64,000 bases of DNA from Melieria omissa (taxonomy: Eukaryota; Arthropoda; Insecta; Diptera; Ulidiidae): NCBI GenBank assembly GCA_963971225.1, contig OZ020270.1, positions 63,678,932 to 63,742,931 on the forward strand, read 5' to 3'. Numbering within the stretch: the stretch's first letter is position 1; each line of letters starts with the position of its first letter. Positions 43,040 to 54,589 of the stretch are shown in pieces. The notes beneath the pieces are model-generated. The model saw only the letters and a list, made by a program, of their open reading frames with translations, made no database searches and was not told the DNA's origin. A program made the translations under genes and the position numbers.

Positions 43040-44884
43040 TGTTGGTGATTGTCAAGTCGATGTTACTTATACCGAAAACTTTTGATAGGCTTTTGCATTC
43101 TGTATTACAAAAAAATATGGGATTTCACTCAAATTGTTCAAGTTGGGAAAAGTCGTACCTATTTAATAGAGTAACTGTAGTTCGTGGTGATGGTGTCTGT
43201 TTAAAACCTTATGTGACGTCATATGGTGTTCCTCAAGGTAACATCTTGTGGCCCTTATTTTTGTTCAGTAAATGTTGCTTTCTTTTGTAGGCTGATGATT
43301 TAGATATGTTTTCTAAGATCCGTGATCCATCTATGTGAGATTGATCATTTTTTGGCAGGTGTTGCCGTAATAATCTTTCAGTAAATATAAATAAATGTAA
43401 TTACATTTCTTTCGTAATATCTATCTCACATCCTACTCCACCTTTAATTGTGGACTCAAATCTCTTAGTAATTCTGGTTTTACTTTTGATAGCAATCTCA
43501 ACCGTCTCATTCCTCAGGATTTTTCATCTTTACGTTTTGTGTTGTGAATAAATAAATAAATAACACTACTCGACAAAAAATGGGTTCATCGCGTGCTATA
43601 TTATTATTAGTATAATATAGTATAGTATTTTTTAGACTAATCTTCGGCTGCTGAACAAGAAACTGAAAATCAAAAAATTTTCTTAAGAAGCGTTTTCGAA
43701 AAATCTTCGAAAAACACGTTTTTCCCCTCTTATTTCAGTTATGAGCACATATCACATACACATTTTCTATTTTTAACTTTCAGGACCAAAATATGTCAGG
43801 TATGCAAAACATAAATGTTTTGGATCTCAGTCTGTAGATTCATACATCTAAATTTTTTTTCTATTTCATAGTTCTGAAAGTTAAAAATAGAAAATTTAGT
43901 TAAAAGGAGACAATTTTCCTCTTTCATTTAATACCCATATCTTCATCAATGTACAATCGCAAAAAAATATTTTAAATGTGTATATCCTTAAAATTTTAAA
44001 GTCCTTCAAGAAGCCCGGATATTATAAATGACCTCTAGTTTCAGGTCTATATCAACATTTGGATGGGTCTCGGAAAAATAAAAATATTTTTCGCATGGTG
44101 TAATAAATAAAAAGTTGGTGTTTTCACTCCGTGCATTATAACTTTGTCAGTTTTCTTTCAATTCTATTGATGTTAGGCTTAGTATTTGCTCAAATAATGT
44201 ATCTTTAATCTAAGATCTTAAAACCAGAGGAGCTCATTTATTTTATCCATAAAAAAACCATTCGAAAATGTATAATTTTTGAAAATGGTCCAAAATTTTT
44301 TTTCGACTTTCATCGTCAGTAACTTCCCAAAGTCTCATTGGATTTAGACAATTAATATCGTTGGAAAGACTAGTTAATTACCTTTTGATTAACCGGCCAC
44401 ATGTGTTAGTCGGATGGTTGGATTACGAGATATGTGCTCATAACTGAAATAAGAGGGAAAAACGTGTTTTTCGAAGATTTTTCAAAAATTAATTAAATTA
44501 AGAACATTTTTTGATTTTCAGTTTCGTGTTCAGCAGCCGAAGATTAGTCTAAAATATAATTTTATTTTGAGGAGCATTTTTCGTGTCGAGTACTGTAATC
44601 TGGAACCCTTATGATGTACATAATTATCGTCTAGAGCGAGCTCAGCGTAAATTTCTCCTATTTGCCCTAAATAGTCTTAATTTTAATATGCCTCTATCTT
44701 CCGTTGATGAAGTTGCTAGAAATTCGCAGGAAAATTTCAGCGCATGTTTTAATTTTTTATAATATTTTTAGGTTTATTGATTGCCCTGATTTGCTAGGGT
44801 TAAACAAGTTTTATGTGCCGGCAACGACACTTCGCCGGCCGTATATTTTTTGTACTGATGGCTTAAAGCAAAGAATATACAATA
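43040..44884 (+). pseudogene. Jockey-like reverse transcriptase relic, split by a TIR element
   Basis: The first part (43040-43560) encodes an RT segment: FDRLLHSVLQKNMGFHSN, SYLFNRVTVVRG, TSYGVPQGNIL, then ADDLDMFSKIRDPS after an in-frame stop and shift. The second part (44598-44884) encodes the region following RT, VIWNPYDVHNYRLERAQRKF. Between them sits a 1-kb TIR element. A stretch of (AATA)n precedes the insertion. Only short pieces survive. The order and motifs fit jockey-type LINEs. Confidence 0.7.
43564..44595. mobile_element. Long-TIR MITE (about 1 kb)
   Basis: Inverted arms of roughly 170 bp flank a 700-bp AT-rich core. The termini are CACTACTCGACAAAAAATG and CAGTACTCGACACGAAAAATG. 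Inner arm landmarks such as TTATTTCAGTTATGAGCACA recur inverted at about 44430. The right flank is TA; the left is TAA, so a TA duplication (Tc1/mariner or pogo type) is likely but not clean. Non-coding. Confidence 0.72.
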
Positions 44885-45895
44885 CTAGTAGGGCCCTGCG
44901 GCTTTGCACGCAAGCTTGAAGTCAATGGGCCCAATAAATCATACTACACTTTATGGGCGATGCTACGCCTCTTTTATGTAATGCCCAATCCATTCTTCCA
45001 GTCGAAGGGTGTGACCCGGTTTCATTGATATGCGACTTTCAGTTCCAAAGTTACGCGAAAAATTTCAGTCGCGAAAAATACACCGCCAGTAGAATAACAC
45101 ATCTATGGGACGATGGTATACAAAACTTCAAAGCTTTCCAGCTTATTGTTCCGAAGATATTCCACATTAAAAATTTGGGTTGTATGGGCGGTGCCATGCC
45201 CCTCGTCCAATACCCAGCCTACTCTCCCTGTCGAAGGGCACGTCGAAATCGTAAGTATGTGCCAAATATCTTGATGTGTGATTTGCAGTTCCAAAGTTAT
45301 TGAAAACAATAAGGTCGCTTAAAAAATACCACGCCCGTTGTCCAACGCCCGTACAATTTAACCACTTGAACGACACGTCTAAGCCATGATGCTATATCAA
45401 ATTTTAATGCTGACCGACTTATAATTCCAAAGATATTTCATATTAAAAACTTGGTTTGTATGGGCAGTGCCAGGCCCCCTCGTCCGATACCCACCCCATT
45501 CCCCATGTAGAAGGGCACATCTAAATCGTAAGTTTGTGTCAAATCTCTTTACTGTGTGATTTGTAGTTCCAAAGTTATTCAAACCATTTGAGTTGCTTAA
45601 AAAGTGTCACGCCCCTTGTCCAACGCTCACAAAGTTTTACCAGTGAAACGGCACATCCAAACGGTGGCCCAGTACTAAATTTTAATGCTGCCCGATATCT
45701 CATTCCGAAGATATTCCATATAAAAATTTAAGTTGTATGGGCGGTGCCACGCCCCCTTGTAAAAAACCCACCCCATTTGGTATTAATACTGATTTGACGA
45801 CATGTACCGTAGCTTCGTTTTATTAGTTTAGTTGGCGTGGAAAATGGGCGTGACCGATTATATTATAGCCTATCTTTGCCGCAATGACACGGTGA

Positions 45896-46264
45896 CCGTA
45901 GGCACACAATTGGAGCGTATGAGCGTATGGGCGTATGGGCGTATTGCGTTGTCAAATTAAATTTCATGTATTTCAATGAAAGCGCACACAATTGACGACG
46001 TAAGCGTATGAGCGTAAAAACGTCGTACGCTCACTTAGATCTATTTCTATTTTTTACGCCGCGTATGGGCGTATTCGTGTATATTCGTGTATTCGTATAC
46101 TCATTCGTGTACGACACGACCTCAGCAGCGCGCGTATACCACTGCCATATACATAGCGCCAGCAGCGCAGCGATGGAGTTTATACGTTGCTGCTCACGCT
46201 GGAATTGTGAGCAAGGCAACGTGTGAACTCCATACGCTCATACGCTCCAATTGTGTGCCTACGG
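45896..46264. mobile_element. TGA-flanked MITE
   Basis: A 369-bp element with near-perfect inverted ends of over 30 bp (CCGTAGGCACACAATTGGAG...) lies between TGA duplications (45893-45895, 46265-46267). Sibling 255-bp units give the empty site (CACGCTGAATCG). It is internally rich in 'CGTATGGGCGTAT' repeats. The 3-bp duplication suggests a PIF/Harbinger-type parent. Confidence 0.85.
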
Positions 46265-46674
46265 TGAATCGTTTGATACCCATATTGCTATGATAAATAT
46301 ACTATGGCCATGATTTGTTATTATAGTGGGCGTGGCGAAAAGGCATATCAGATGGGCGTGGTCAATCTTATATATCCTATGTTAACATCAATGAAACACG
46401 GCATCATTTGGTATTAATACTGATTTACCGACATGTACCGTAGCTTCGTTTTGTTAGTTTAGTGGGCACCGAAAGTGGGCGTGGCCGATTATATTACAGC
46501 CTATGTTTGCCGCAATGACACGCTGAACCGTTTGATAACCATATTGCTGTGTCAAATATATCATGGCTGATTTGTTATTATAGTGGGCGTGGTGAAAAGG
46601 CATATCAGGTGGGCGTGGTCAATCTTATATATCCTATGTTAACATCAATGAAACACGGAATCATTTGATATTAA

Positions 46675-47194
46675 CCCTTTCCTTCCCATGGTAGCCATAT
46701 GGCTACCAAATTCAAATTTGGAATTTCGATGTATAATTTTCGATTCTTTTCCATTCTATGAATTGTATCGCTTAGAAGAAACATTGTTCTGAGCCTTTTC
46801 AGCAAAATATGTAGTTTGGTTTTATGGGAACATTGAAAATTGTTAACATTTGTGCAACGGTTCCCGCTCGATAGGGCAGCAGAATTAAATGGCAAAAATG
46901 TAATATTGCTCTATGTTTAACAAAGGACACCAAATAACTCTAAAATTCTGACAAATAACTCTAAAAACTTGTAAATAAGGGACATTTTGTTTTCATATAA
47001 AATATGTTTTAATTTTGCTTCATAAAAGCCCAGTGTAGTCTAATGTAGTATGGCTACCTCCTCCTCGCACCTCCCACTGGAAAGTCGAAACCATTTTAAA
47101 TATGATGCAAAATACTTTTAAATAGTTCTCTCGTTTTAAATAACCAACTTCCAATTTGTTTCTATGGCTATTTCAAAATTCGGGAAGGAAAGGG
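46675..47194. mobile_element. PiggyBac-like MITE
   Basis: A 520-bp element with ends CCCTTTCCTTCCC and its inverse, flanked by TTAA (46671-46674, 47195-47198). TTAA target and CCC start are the piggyBac signature. The empty site is visible in neighbouring units (TATTAATACTG). No coding sequence. Confidence 0.87.
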
Positions 47195-48141
47195 TTAATA
47201 CTGATTTACCGACATGTATCGTAGTTGCGTTTTGTTAGTTTAGTGGGCGCAGAAAGTGGGCCTGGCGGATTATATTACAGCCTATGTTTGCCGCAATGAC
47301 ACACTGAATCGTTTGATACCCATATTGCTGTGTCAAATATATCATGGCTGATTTGTTATTATAGTGGGCGTGGTGAAAAGGCATATCAGGTGGGCGTGGT
47401 CAATCTTATATATCCTATGTTAAATTCAATGAAACACGGAATCATTTGGTATTAATACTGATTTACCATGTACCGTAGCTTCGTTTTGTAAGTTTAGTGG
47501 GGGCGGAAAGTGCGCGTGGCCGATTGTATTATAGCACTAAGCAAATAAACACATAGAGGTACCACGCGGTACAAAATTTTTCGGTCACGCAAATCTAGCA
47601 CAGTAGGTCCCACACGTACTTCGGCTATACGAAGTTTTGTCGCTGGCTTCGCCAAACTTCAATTTTCGAAGTTCATCTTCATTCTTTGTGGGATGTTCGA
47701 CAAGGAACATCAATTGCAAGCTGTGCTGTGCTGATGAGCACGAAACGGCGCGCCGCGGCGTATCGTTTGCAAATTCGAATATGCAAGGGTGTGTGTCCGT
47801 GTGAAAATAAATGTGCGTGTTGCTTGTGTATGCGCTGAGGTGAATGAAAACAATACGAGCAACTGCACAAGATAAAAAGCAAATTGAATTTCCATGGCTT
47901 TCGGTTCTGCTATGAATAACGAACCATGTGAATTTACAAAGGCGTACAGTAGAGTGTGCGTTCCTATTGACAAAAAACCAAAACCATGAATTTCTGCTGT
48001 GCAATGTTGGCATTCATGTAGGCTACGTTGCCTTCTGACCTAATAAAATTCATACCGATAAATTTTTAAATTCATATATTAACAGCAACATATTATTATT
48101 TATTATTATCATTTCCTTAAAATTTATATTATTTAGCAGTT

Positions 48142-50943
48142 TTATGTGTTCTTTAGTATTTTTATTTTATTCTTATTTTTCGGTTTACTTGCAATTTTCT
48201 CTTTGAGCCAAATGCAATTTTTTCTTAGCAAAATTATTAAAAAGTAATCTAATATAAATTGCTTATGTTCCCTACAAGTAGACGGTTCTGAAAACCACAT
48301 TTTGTATTCATCTACTTTTGTTACGTTTGCAACACACAAATTGTACAAAAGCTTTTTTATATTGGAGGAATGAGGGGTTGCCTTAAAAAACGTATGAAAT
48401 GTGTTGTAAAAGATTTTTGAAACAAAAAAAAATGAGTCGATTGGAGCTTTTAGTTTTAAACTACTGTTAAAATAGTTGAAATTTTTGAAAAAGATAAACA
48501 TTTCGTTTCCTTGTAAATTACAAAGCTCATCTTTTATTAACTTTTTGCAGTTATGACAGTCAAATTTTTCAATAGTTTTCATCAATATGAAACCAGAGAA
48601 ATAACGAAGGGAACCATCACTCATATGTTCATTTTTTATAATCCCTAAGGCATTTGAAGAATTCGCTTTCTCTGCATCAGATATGTCCTTTGATAAGCAA
48701 AATTCTTCACCGAACTCTTGATTTATAGCATTTTGAGTTTCATTGTCAATTTCAAACAAACTGGTATTATTGTCAATTGTTATAAATGAACCTTCGTCAG
48801 TTGGTTCACAATTGGAGGTTCCTGCCGTAAATGCTATTATTTTCATTGAGATCATTTTCGCAAGAATTTGGTCAAACTCAAAAAGTGAAGGATTATTGTT
48901 TGTAACTCCTCTTTTTCTAACCAAATAAAAAAGATTTTCAAGCGGGTCTTGATTAAGTCTTGATAATAAAAGAAAATTGGATTTTTCCGCCCAGATATCT
49001 TGTGAAAGAGACAAAACGGAAGTAATTGATAAAACTATACCATTTAAACAGTATACCGTTTTCGGATACTGACAACTTTTGATATAGTTTTTCATTTCCT
49101 TCAAATAATTTTCGATATTGTTATTCTCACGAAGAGCTGATCGGAAAGGATTTTTATCAAAAAGAACATGGCTATTCAAAGAATCAAAAAGTCTGTTTAT
49201 TTTTTCAATAAATATAGCTGTGGACAAAGCTTTCTCTTTGCAATCATTATAACAGCCATTTTCAACCAAAGATTTTATGGCTGCGGATACAGTATGGCTA
49301 AATATTTGAGTTGCGTATTTAACCTTCATTTTTTCAAATGAATTAGGATAAATATGTTTTTTTGTCAATTTGGGACAAAGGCGGGTTGAATTGTTTTTAT
49401 CTAATTCATATAACCTGCAAATAATTGACCAAGAAATTTGTCCATCAGGCGAAGTGATATCATTTCGTGTTAAAATATTTCTTAGTGATTTTATTAGATG
49501 GGGAACATCGTACAGTGCATAAATTGTTTTCGAATCTACGACGGTAAATGGCGATTCAGACGTTATTCCCAATTTAGCGAATGAAGATCTGTTGTTTGAC
49601 CCTTGATCACACACAATTGCTCTTACGTTTATACCCAGTTTTTGAGAAATTTTTACATTATTTTTTATAATTTCTTTAAGTTCATTTGACGTCAAGCCGG
49701 TTGAAGAAGCGTAATAGCTCAAAACGTATTTCCAATTTGAATACAGCCCCCTTAGCATAAAAACGCAAACTTGACCAGTAAGTTGGATTTTTCGTTCGGT
49801 TCCATTATCAACAAAGCCCACAACTTCATCATTAAACAGATTGTACTGTAAATGTTTTCTGACAGAAAATTCATCGAACATCAAAACAGCTTCTCGTTCG
49901 TCGATATTCATAACTTGAAAAATTTTTTCAAGCGTGCTAAACAATTTTTGGCTTATGCCTGGCTGCAATGATTTTATTGGAGCCCATCTTAGCAACGACG
50001 TTTTAGAAGGTAAATTTAATTTCAGTTCGTCGCTTAGGAATTGGTAAGAAGCTGCAGAATAAAAGAACATGCTTTGTGCTATAACTTTTTCTTTTTCTTG
50101 CCAAACAACTCTTTTCTTTAGTAACATTTTACAAAATATGGCAGTATTATCGGACAAAGATTTCTTAGCGACAAAATCATCAACTGCCTGTTCTATATTA
50201 GTCGCTCTAATTTTTTTGTTTCTTTTATACTTATTCGAAAGCAAATTTTTATGTAATTTTACAATCTTTCTCTTTTGGTCATAAATAATTTTTTTTTGTT
50301 TTTTAATTTCACCGCATGCGTCCCAATATTTCTTTCTGTAAAAAGCTTCGTTTTGTTCCCTTTTTAAACAATAAGTGCAGTATTGGTCTTCTTCATCTTT
50401 TTTTATTTCCGTTTCCAAATTGTAGGACAAATTTTTCCACGCATTATTTCTGCAAGGATCCTCAAAAGCCAACAAATCTGCAATATCTCCCACAGTGTCC
50501 ATTGAAGAGTCTGACAATTGTATTGGATCACCACAATTTTTAAATTCTGCGAAAGGAAGTGCTTGACGTTGAATCGAAACATATTGATCAATTTCATCCT
50601 CTATTTCACTGAAATCAAATAAATGGGGGGAGCTCTCTGTGTTACTTTGGGAAGTTATTTTTTTTAGGTTCAGGTTGAGAGTTGGTATAGCGTTCTTTTT
50701 AAGAAGTCTGTTACCAATAAACTTAGGTTCAAAATGGTTATCACAAATAAATGCCTTGTCGATATTTTCATCTTTTTTGAGATTGCATTTTGCGATCCAT
50801 TTATTTCTGAAATATTCATTTTTCGGAAATTTAAAAAGCCGAACTTTAAGAGACCCGTAATCATTCCTATAGCTCCTTTGACAGGAAAAAATAGCGCATT
50901 TCTTGTTATTTTTACGCTTTTTGTCGGAATTACTTATATTCAT
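48142..50943 (-). CDS. P-superfamily THAP transposase, uninterrupted 933 codons
   Basis: One open frame from ATG 50943 to the stop at 48142. The N-terminal THAP zinc finger has C16-x4-C21, W49, C67-x2-H70 and the closing AIPTLN (residues 14-92), and should bind the element ends. A basic coiled-coil segment lies at about 205-240. The RNase H-like core has MFDEFSVRK (Asp357), IVCDQGSNN (Asp446) and DPLENLFYLVRKRG (Glu669), with DVPHLIKSLRNIL in the GTP-binding insertion region. It is longer than the Drosophila P transposase and has no in-frame stop, frameshift or need for introns, unlike nearly every other transposase in the window. AATAAA-type signals follow the stop (48100s). The 54-bp repeats lie just upstream. 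Confidence 0.93.
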   Translation of the reverse strand: MNISNSDKKRKNNKKCAIFSCQRSYRNDYGSLKVRLFKFPKNEYFRNKWIAKCNLKKDENIDKAFICDNHFEPKFIGNRLLKKNAIPTLNLNLKKITSQSNTESSPHLFDFSEIEDEIDQYVSIQRQALPFAEFKNCGDPIQLSDSSMDTVGDIADLLAFEDPCRNNAWKNLSYNLETEIKKDEEDQYCTYCLKREQNEAFYRKKYWDACGEIKKQKKIIYDQKRKIVKLHKNLLSNKYKRNKKIRATNIEQAVDDFVAKKSLSDNTAIFCKMLLKKRVVWQEKEKVIAQSMFFYSAASYQFLSDELKLNLPSKTSLLRWAPIKSLQPGISQKLFSTLEKIFQVMNIDEREAVLMFDEFSVRKHLQYNLFNDEVVGFVDNGTERKIQLTGQVCVFMLRGLYSNWKYVLSYYASSTGLTSNELKEIIKNNVKISQKLGINVRAIVCDQGSNNRSSFAKLGITSESPFTVVDSKTIYALYDVPHLIKSLRNILTRNDITSPDGQISWSIICRLYELDKNNSTRLCPKLTKKHIYPNSFEKMKVKYATQIFSHTVSAAIKSLVENGCYNDCKEKALSTAIFIEKINRLFDSLNSHVLFDKNPFRSALRENNNIENYLKEMKNYIKSCQYPKTVYCLNGIVLSITSVLSLSQDIWAEKSNFLLLSRLNQDPLENLFYLVRKRGVTNNNPSLFEFDQILAKMISMKIIAFTAGTSNCEPTDEGSFITIDNNTSLFEIDNETQNAINQEFGEEFCLSKDISDAEKANSSNALGIIKNEHMSDGSLRYFSGFILMKTIEKFDCHNCKKLIKDELCNLQGNEMFIFFKNFNYFNSSLKLKAPIDSFFFVSKIFYNTFHTFFKATPHSSNIKKLLYNLCVANVTKVDEYKMWFSEPSTCREHKQFILDYFLIILLRKNCIWLKEKIASKPKNKNKIKILKNT

Positions 50944-51011
50944 GATAAAAACTTGATGACGTTAATACGAGTAAAATCAAGTCAAGTTTCAAAAAAAGGG
51001 TCGTCAACAAA

Positions 51012-51290
51012 ATTGTTTAGGGATTCAACCACGTCAGAATTCGCTTAAATGTTTAAATTTAAACAAATTGTTTGGGATTCAACCACGTCAGAATTCGCTT
51101 AAATTTGTAAATTTAAACAAATTGTTTGGGATTCAACCACGTCAGAATTCGCTTAAATTTGTAAATTTAAACAAATTGTTTGGGATTCAACCACGTCAGA
51201 ATTCGCTTAAATTTGTAAACTTAAACAAATTGTTTGGGATTCAACCACGTCAGAATTCGCTTAAATTTTTCAATTCAAACAAATTTTTCA
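51012..51290. repeat. 54-bp tandem repeats upstream of the THAP transposase
   Basis: About five units, TTTGGGATTCAACCACGTCA..., at an exact 54-bp period. The unit length is a multiple of three, so the plus strand stays open through it (repeat LFGIQPRQNSLKFVNLNK). It lies about 70 bp upstream of the transposase start and about 300 bp inside the right end. Subterminal repeats of this kind often bind transposase; that role is inferred. Confidence 0.88.
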
Positions 51291-52429
51291 AATCAGTTAA
51301 CGCAAGGCATACGCAACCAGACAGCGCAACGATTAGATTGAAAATGAGCTGTTCTCAGAAAATTTGTTGAAGCGAAAGCGATCGCCAACGAAAAAAGGTA
51401 TACACACAAAAAATAAGCGCGAACAAGTGAAATTGTGTTGTTGCTTTTGTTGGCATTTTGGGGTGGTTGATTATTTCATTGCGTGTGAAGGCAACGCACA
51501 CAATTTTGCGAATATTTTCGGCTAGCCGAAGTGCGTATGGGACCTGCTGCGCTGAAAGCAAGGCGCATAACAGCAACAGTAACATCATCACAGCGCACAG
51601 TTGATGCAAAGTATATCCTAAGTAGCGCCACTCTTTTTTGGCCGGACACCAAAGGCAGTGTTGCCGCACAAACAGTGTTAGCCCATAACGATTTTCTGTC
51701 GGTTTTGGGAGTAAATTTTATGCCTAATTTTCTGACTGCTCTTTCCAATCAAGAAATAAAGAAATGTTTGAAAGATTAAATATCTTAACAAAACTGTAAA
51801 ATTACTGGAGAAATACAATAGTTATTACCACAATTGATTAAAATAGACAACATTTGAATAAAAATTTCAATTTTTCTTTCCCACAAATAATTTCATGATA
51901 AAAACATAAAACATTCTAAATCAATATCAAGGTAATTTTGTTATTGTACAAGGTAAAATGCGAACGACAAAGTTTCTTGCAATAAATTATTTCAAAATTT
52001 GTGTGTTATAGTATTGTCGTGCATCTTCAGAGCTCTTAATACGTACTAAAAATATGTTTTTATTCATTTTGATTGGTAATATAAACTCACAACACGATAA
52101 TTTAATCAAAAGATGATGACATTCATTCATTTGTGTTCATTGTGTTCAGAAGAACATTTTCGTATTCATTATTAAATTTCTTTGATGCGACTGAACTGAA
52201 TGAAATAATTTTAATGAAATCATAATCATTACAAACATTTCCCATCTTAATACATTTCTATATTCACCATCGATAACAAAAATTTCAACCCTGTCTTATA
52301 ATAATTTGACCACTTTCACCACAAAATGTGCAAATTTCACCTCCAATGCAGAAATGAAATGTCATTTTTGATTACATTGTTCAAAAGGAACAAAATATCG
52401 CAACGAAACACATTAAAAATTAATATAAT

Positions 52430-53309
52430 TAAATATAATAAAGTGCAGAAGTGAAACCTGGTGAGTATCTATCAATCTCACTTTTTTAAATTGTATTTTC
52501 TCTTTTAGGTAGCCATATTGCGCTCGAGTTGCAGAAGCAAGTCGCGGAAATGCAATTCGCCGGGTAGCCATTATATCCAGGAGCAGGAGCATATTCCTCG
52601 GTTTGCTCCATCGAAATGCAATGTGCGAATTGTAATATAAGTCTGAATTAAATGAAGACATATCTAATACGTCGCTTTAATTTCTTTTTCCCCACCACTT
52701 TGCCTGGATCTCTGTCTTGTCGTCGACCAATTGAAGGATTATACAAGCACGGGAAGATCCACTTAAGCGTTTGGCGAAACGCCCCAGCGATGAACGCTAT
52801 GTGGATGTGGCAGATCGCAAGCGACCAGCAGGCACTGACAGTCGTTTCGAGGCACCACCGCCACATTTTGATGCAAGTCTAGTGTCATCCAGAAGGTACG
52901 TTTTACATTATATTCTCTTGTTCTCCCTAGGCCGAAAAAAAATATTCTGAAAACATTCTATTAATTTATTTGCGTGTTGGTTTTATTCCGCAGTTACGAT
53001 AAAAAGCGTGACGATTATGGCAGCTCAACTTCCAGCAAGCGTGGCATTGACGGCTACACAACGGCCACGAAACGCCTGGACTATTCCAAGCGCGGCGATA
53101 ACACAAGCAGCAGCTCAAAGCGGCCAGCTATTGATGATTACACTACAGCGCCGGCAAAGCGAAGCACCGATGACTACAGCAAACGCAGTACTAGCGATTA
53201 CATTTCATCGTCCACGTCGTCAATGGCAGTGACATGTATGTGGCATGGCATGTACACTGGCGGCCGGCCAGCACAGGATCATTATGGTGCACCGGTGTCA
53301 CCCTATTGA
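52430..53309 (+). pseudogene. Spliced 3' part of a host-like gene (possibly SAF-B-like)
   Basis: Candidate exons: up to 52460 (donor G|GTGAGT), from 52509 (acceptor TTTTAG), 52737-52895 (acceptor TTGAAG; donor AAG|GTACG) and 52994-53309 (acceptor CCGCAG; stop TGA 53307-53309). The last two join in frame: REDPLKRLAKRPSDERYVD, ADRKRPAGTDSRFEAPPPP, then SYDKKRDDYGSS and Ser/Tyr/Lys/Arg-rich repeats (KRLDYSKRGD, KRSTDDYSKR). Such tails occur in RNA-binding proteins; the C terminus of SAF-B is my best guess, from memory only. No RNA-recognition motif or SAP domain is present, so only a 3' piece was captured. AT-rich sequence with several AATAAA follows at 53610-53640. Confidence 0.5.
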
Positions 53310-54358
53310 AACGCAATCGAAAGTTTGATGTTTGGTTGGTTCAATTGAACAGCATCAATACACACATGTCGTATTACATTTTATGAAACCCCTTTTCTAA
53401 TTCAGCCAAACGCAAAAGCAGACATCGAATCAACAACTATCGGCAGGCGGCATCCTACTGCTAGCAGCATCTAGATCTGAAAATGTGTTTGCTTTTTCCA
53501 CACCACCCAAGGGGTATGCAAAATGGCGCGTTACCGATGTTTTTGGGTGCTCGGTTCCCCTGTAGGCATATTTTCACCCTTACAATATTTTTTATACTTA
53601 TGATGTACATATATAAAAATAAATATATGTAATAAATAAATATATATATATATATAATTTATATATTAGATAATAAAGATATATACAGTTAAGTTAACTT
53701 ATCCACCTAAGCATATACAAATCTAGGCAACAAAGTGGTGGGGAAAGGAAAAAATAAATTTTTTTGTGTTTTGAAATTGCCCTGAGAAAGTTATAATAAA
53801 CAAATTAATTGGAAAATTAGCAAATTAAATTAATTAGTAGTAACAATGTTGGCACCCTGAATTTTAGGAACGTCGGACAGACACTATTGACCAAATTTAA
53901 ACTATATTTTATATAATATTATGCATTCTAAACCATCACCATTATTGAATGATTGACTGTTTTTATCACCTTTTTATTTCCGTGCTTCACTTTGAGCGTA
54001 GCCTTGCAAATTTCAAATGGAGCGAATGTGTTCTTTAAAAACTTGAAAAAATTATTACTTTATAACAATCATTACATTATCACTTTTTTATTTGATTTTT
54101 CTTAATATTATTAAATATTAAAAATATATAATATAAATAACTGTATATCGTACGTCGAGATTTTTTGAGTAACTGAACAGTTGTATGTTGGTCCCGGATT
54201 CCTTCGTCATCCTAGTCGTTAGCGCTGATCAAAATAGCCGCACACGGGAACAGCCTGCACATGAACTTATGTATGGCAAACATTGAGAAATCGTTTGCTC
54301 TGAACAACACTTTTATATCTTAAAACGGCACAATTCAATAGGAACAAATTCGTTCATT
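53310..54358. other. AT-rich interior of the nested element
   Basis: Likely 3' UTR and flank of the captured fragment (several AATAAA between 53610 and 53640), then AT-rich non-coding sequence. No ORF is recognised. Confidence 0.4.
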
Positions 54359-54388
54359 CGACCATAGCACAAACCAGTGCTATGGTCG
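54359..54388. other. Perfect 12-bp hairpin
   Basis: CGACCATAGCAC and its exact inverse GTGCTATGGTCG are separated by AAACCA. No T-tract follows on either strand. Location is within the nested element, about 130 bp from the THAP-type exon. Function unknown. Confidence 0.75.
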
Positions 54389-54518
54389 TAATTAAAACTC
54401 GCGACATAACAAACGGTTTGGCACAACGTATTAAAAAATAGCCTCCGGCGTTGGGCTAGATTCGTTCACAAAAAATTGCAATTTCAAATTCGTTTCAATC
54501 TACAAACAAATTACTTAC

Positions 54519-54589
54519 AACGTGGCCTCCCGCGGAAATCGATGTAGACTTTCAACCTCCTTGCAGCCGCAAATGCACTTTCTAGTCAT
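54519..54589 (-). CDS. THAP-type zinc-finger first exon (partial)
   Basis: On the minus strand ATG 54589 opens MTRKCICGCKEVESLHRFPR, followed by EATL and the splice donor TT|GTAAGT at 54518. The C-x3-C pair followed by a HRFP motif is the usual start of a THAP domain. The second half (C-x2-H and the AVPT-like end) should be in a downstream exon, which I could not find; the interior is replaced by the captured gene fragment. It suggests the nested element descends from a THAP/P-type transposon. Confidence 0.6.

Larger units (their letters stand above)
45778..47527. repeat. 255-bp tandem units of the Helitron body
   Basis: About four units contain ATTAATACTGATTTACCGAC, GTGGGCGTGGCCGATTATAT, GCCGCAATGACACGCTGAAT and GCATATCAGGTGGGCGTGGT. 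Starts near 45778, 46422, 47196 and 47448 give a period of about 255 bp once the two MITEs are removed. The same units occur at 18140-18450 and 55260-55500. Confidence 0.75.

Noticed and set aside
48142..50943. Domesticated THAP host gene rather than a transposase
   Set aside because: It lies between intact TIRs with a clean target duplication and has truncated sister copies in the window, so a mobile element is simpler.
52652..52882. 76-codon plus ORF in the nested element
   Set aside because: Its frame differs from the exon that splices cleanly to 52994; the alternate frame gives REDPLKRLAKRPSDERY, which continues in frame across the intron.
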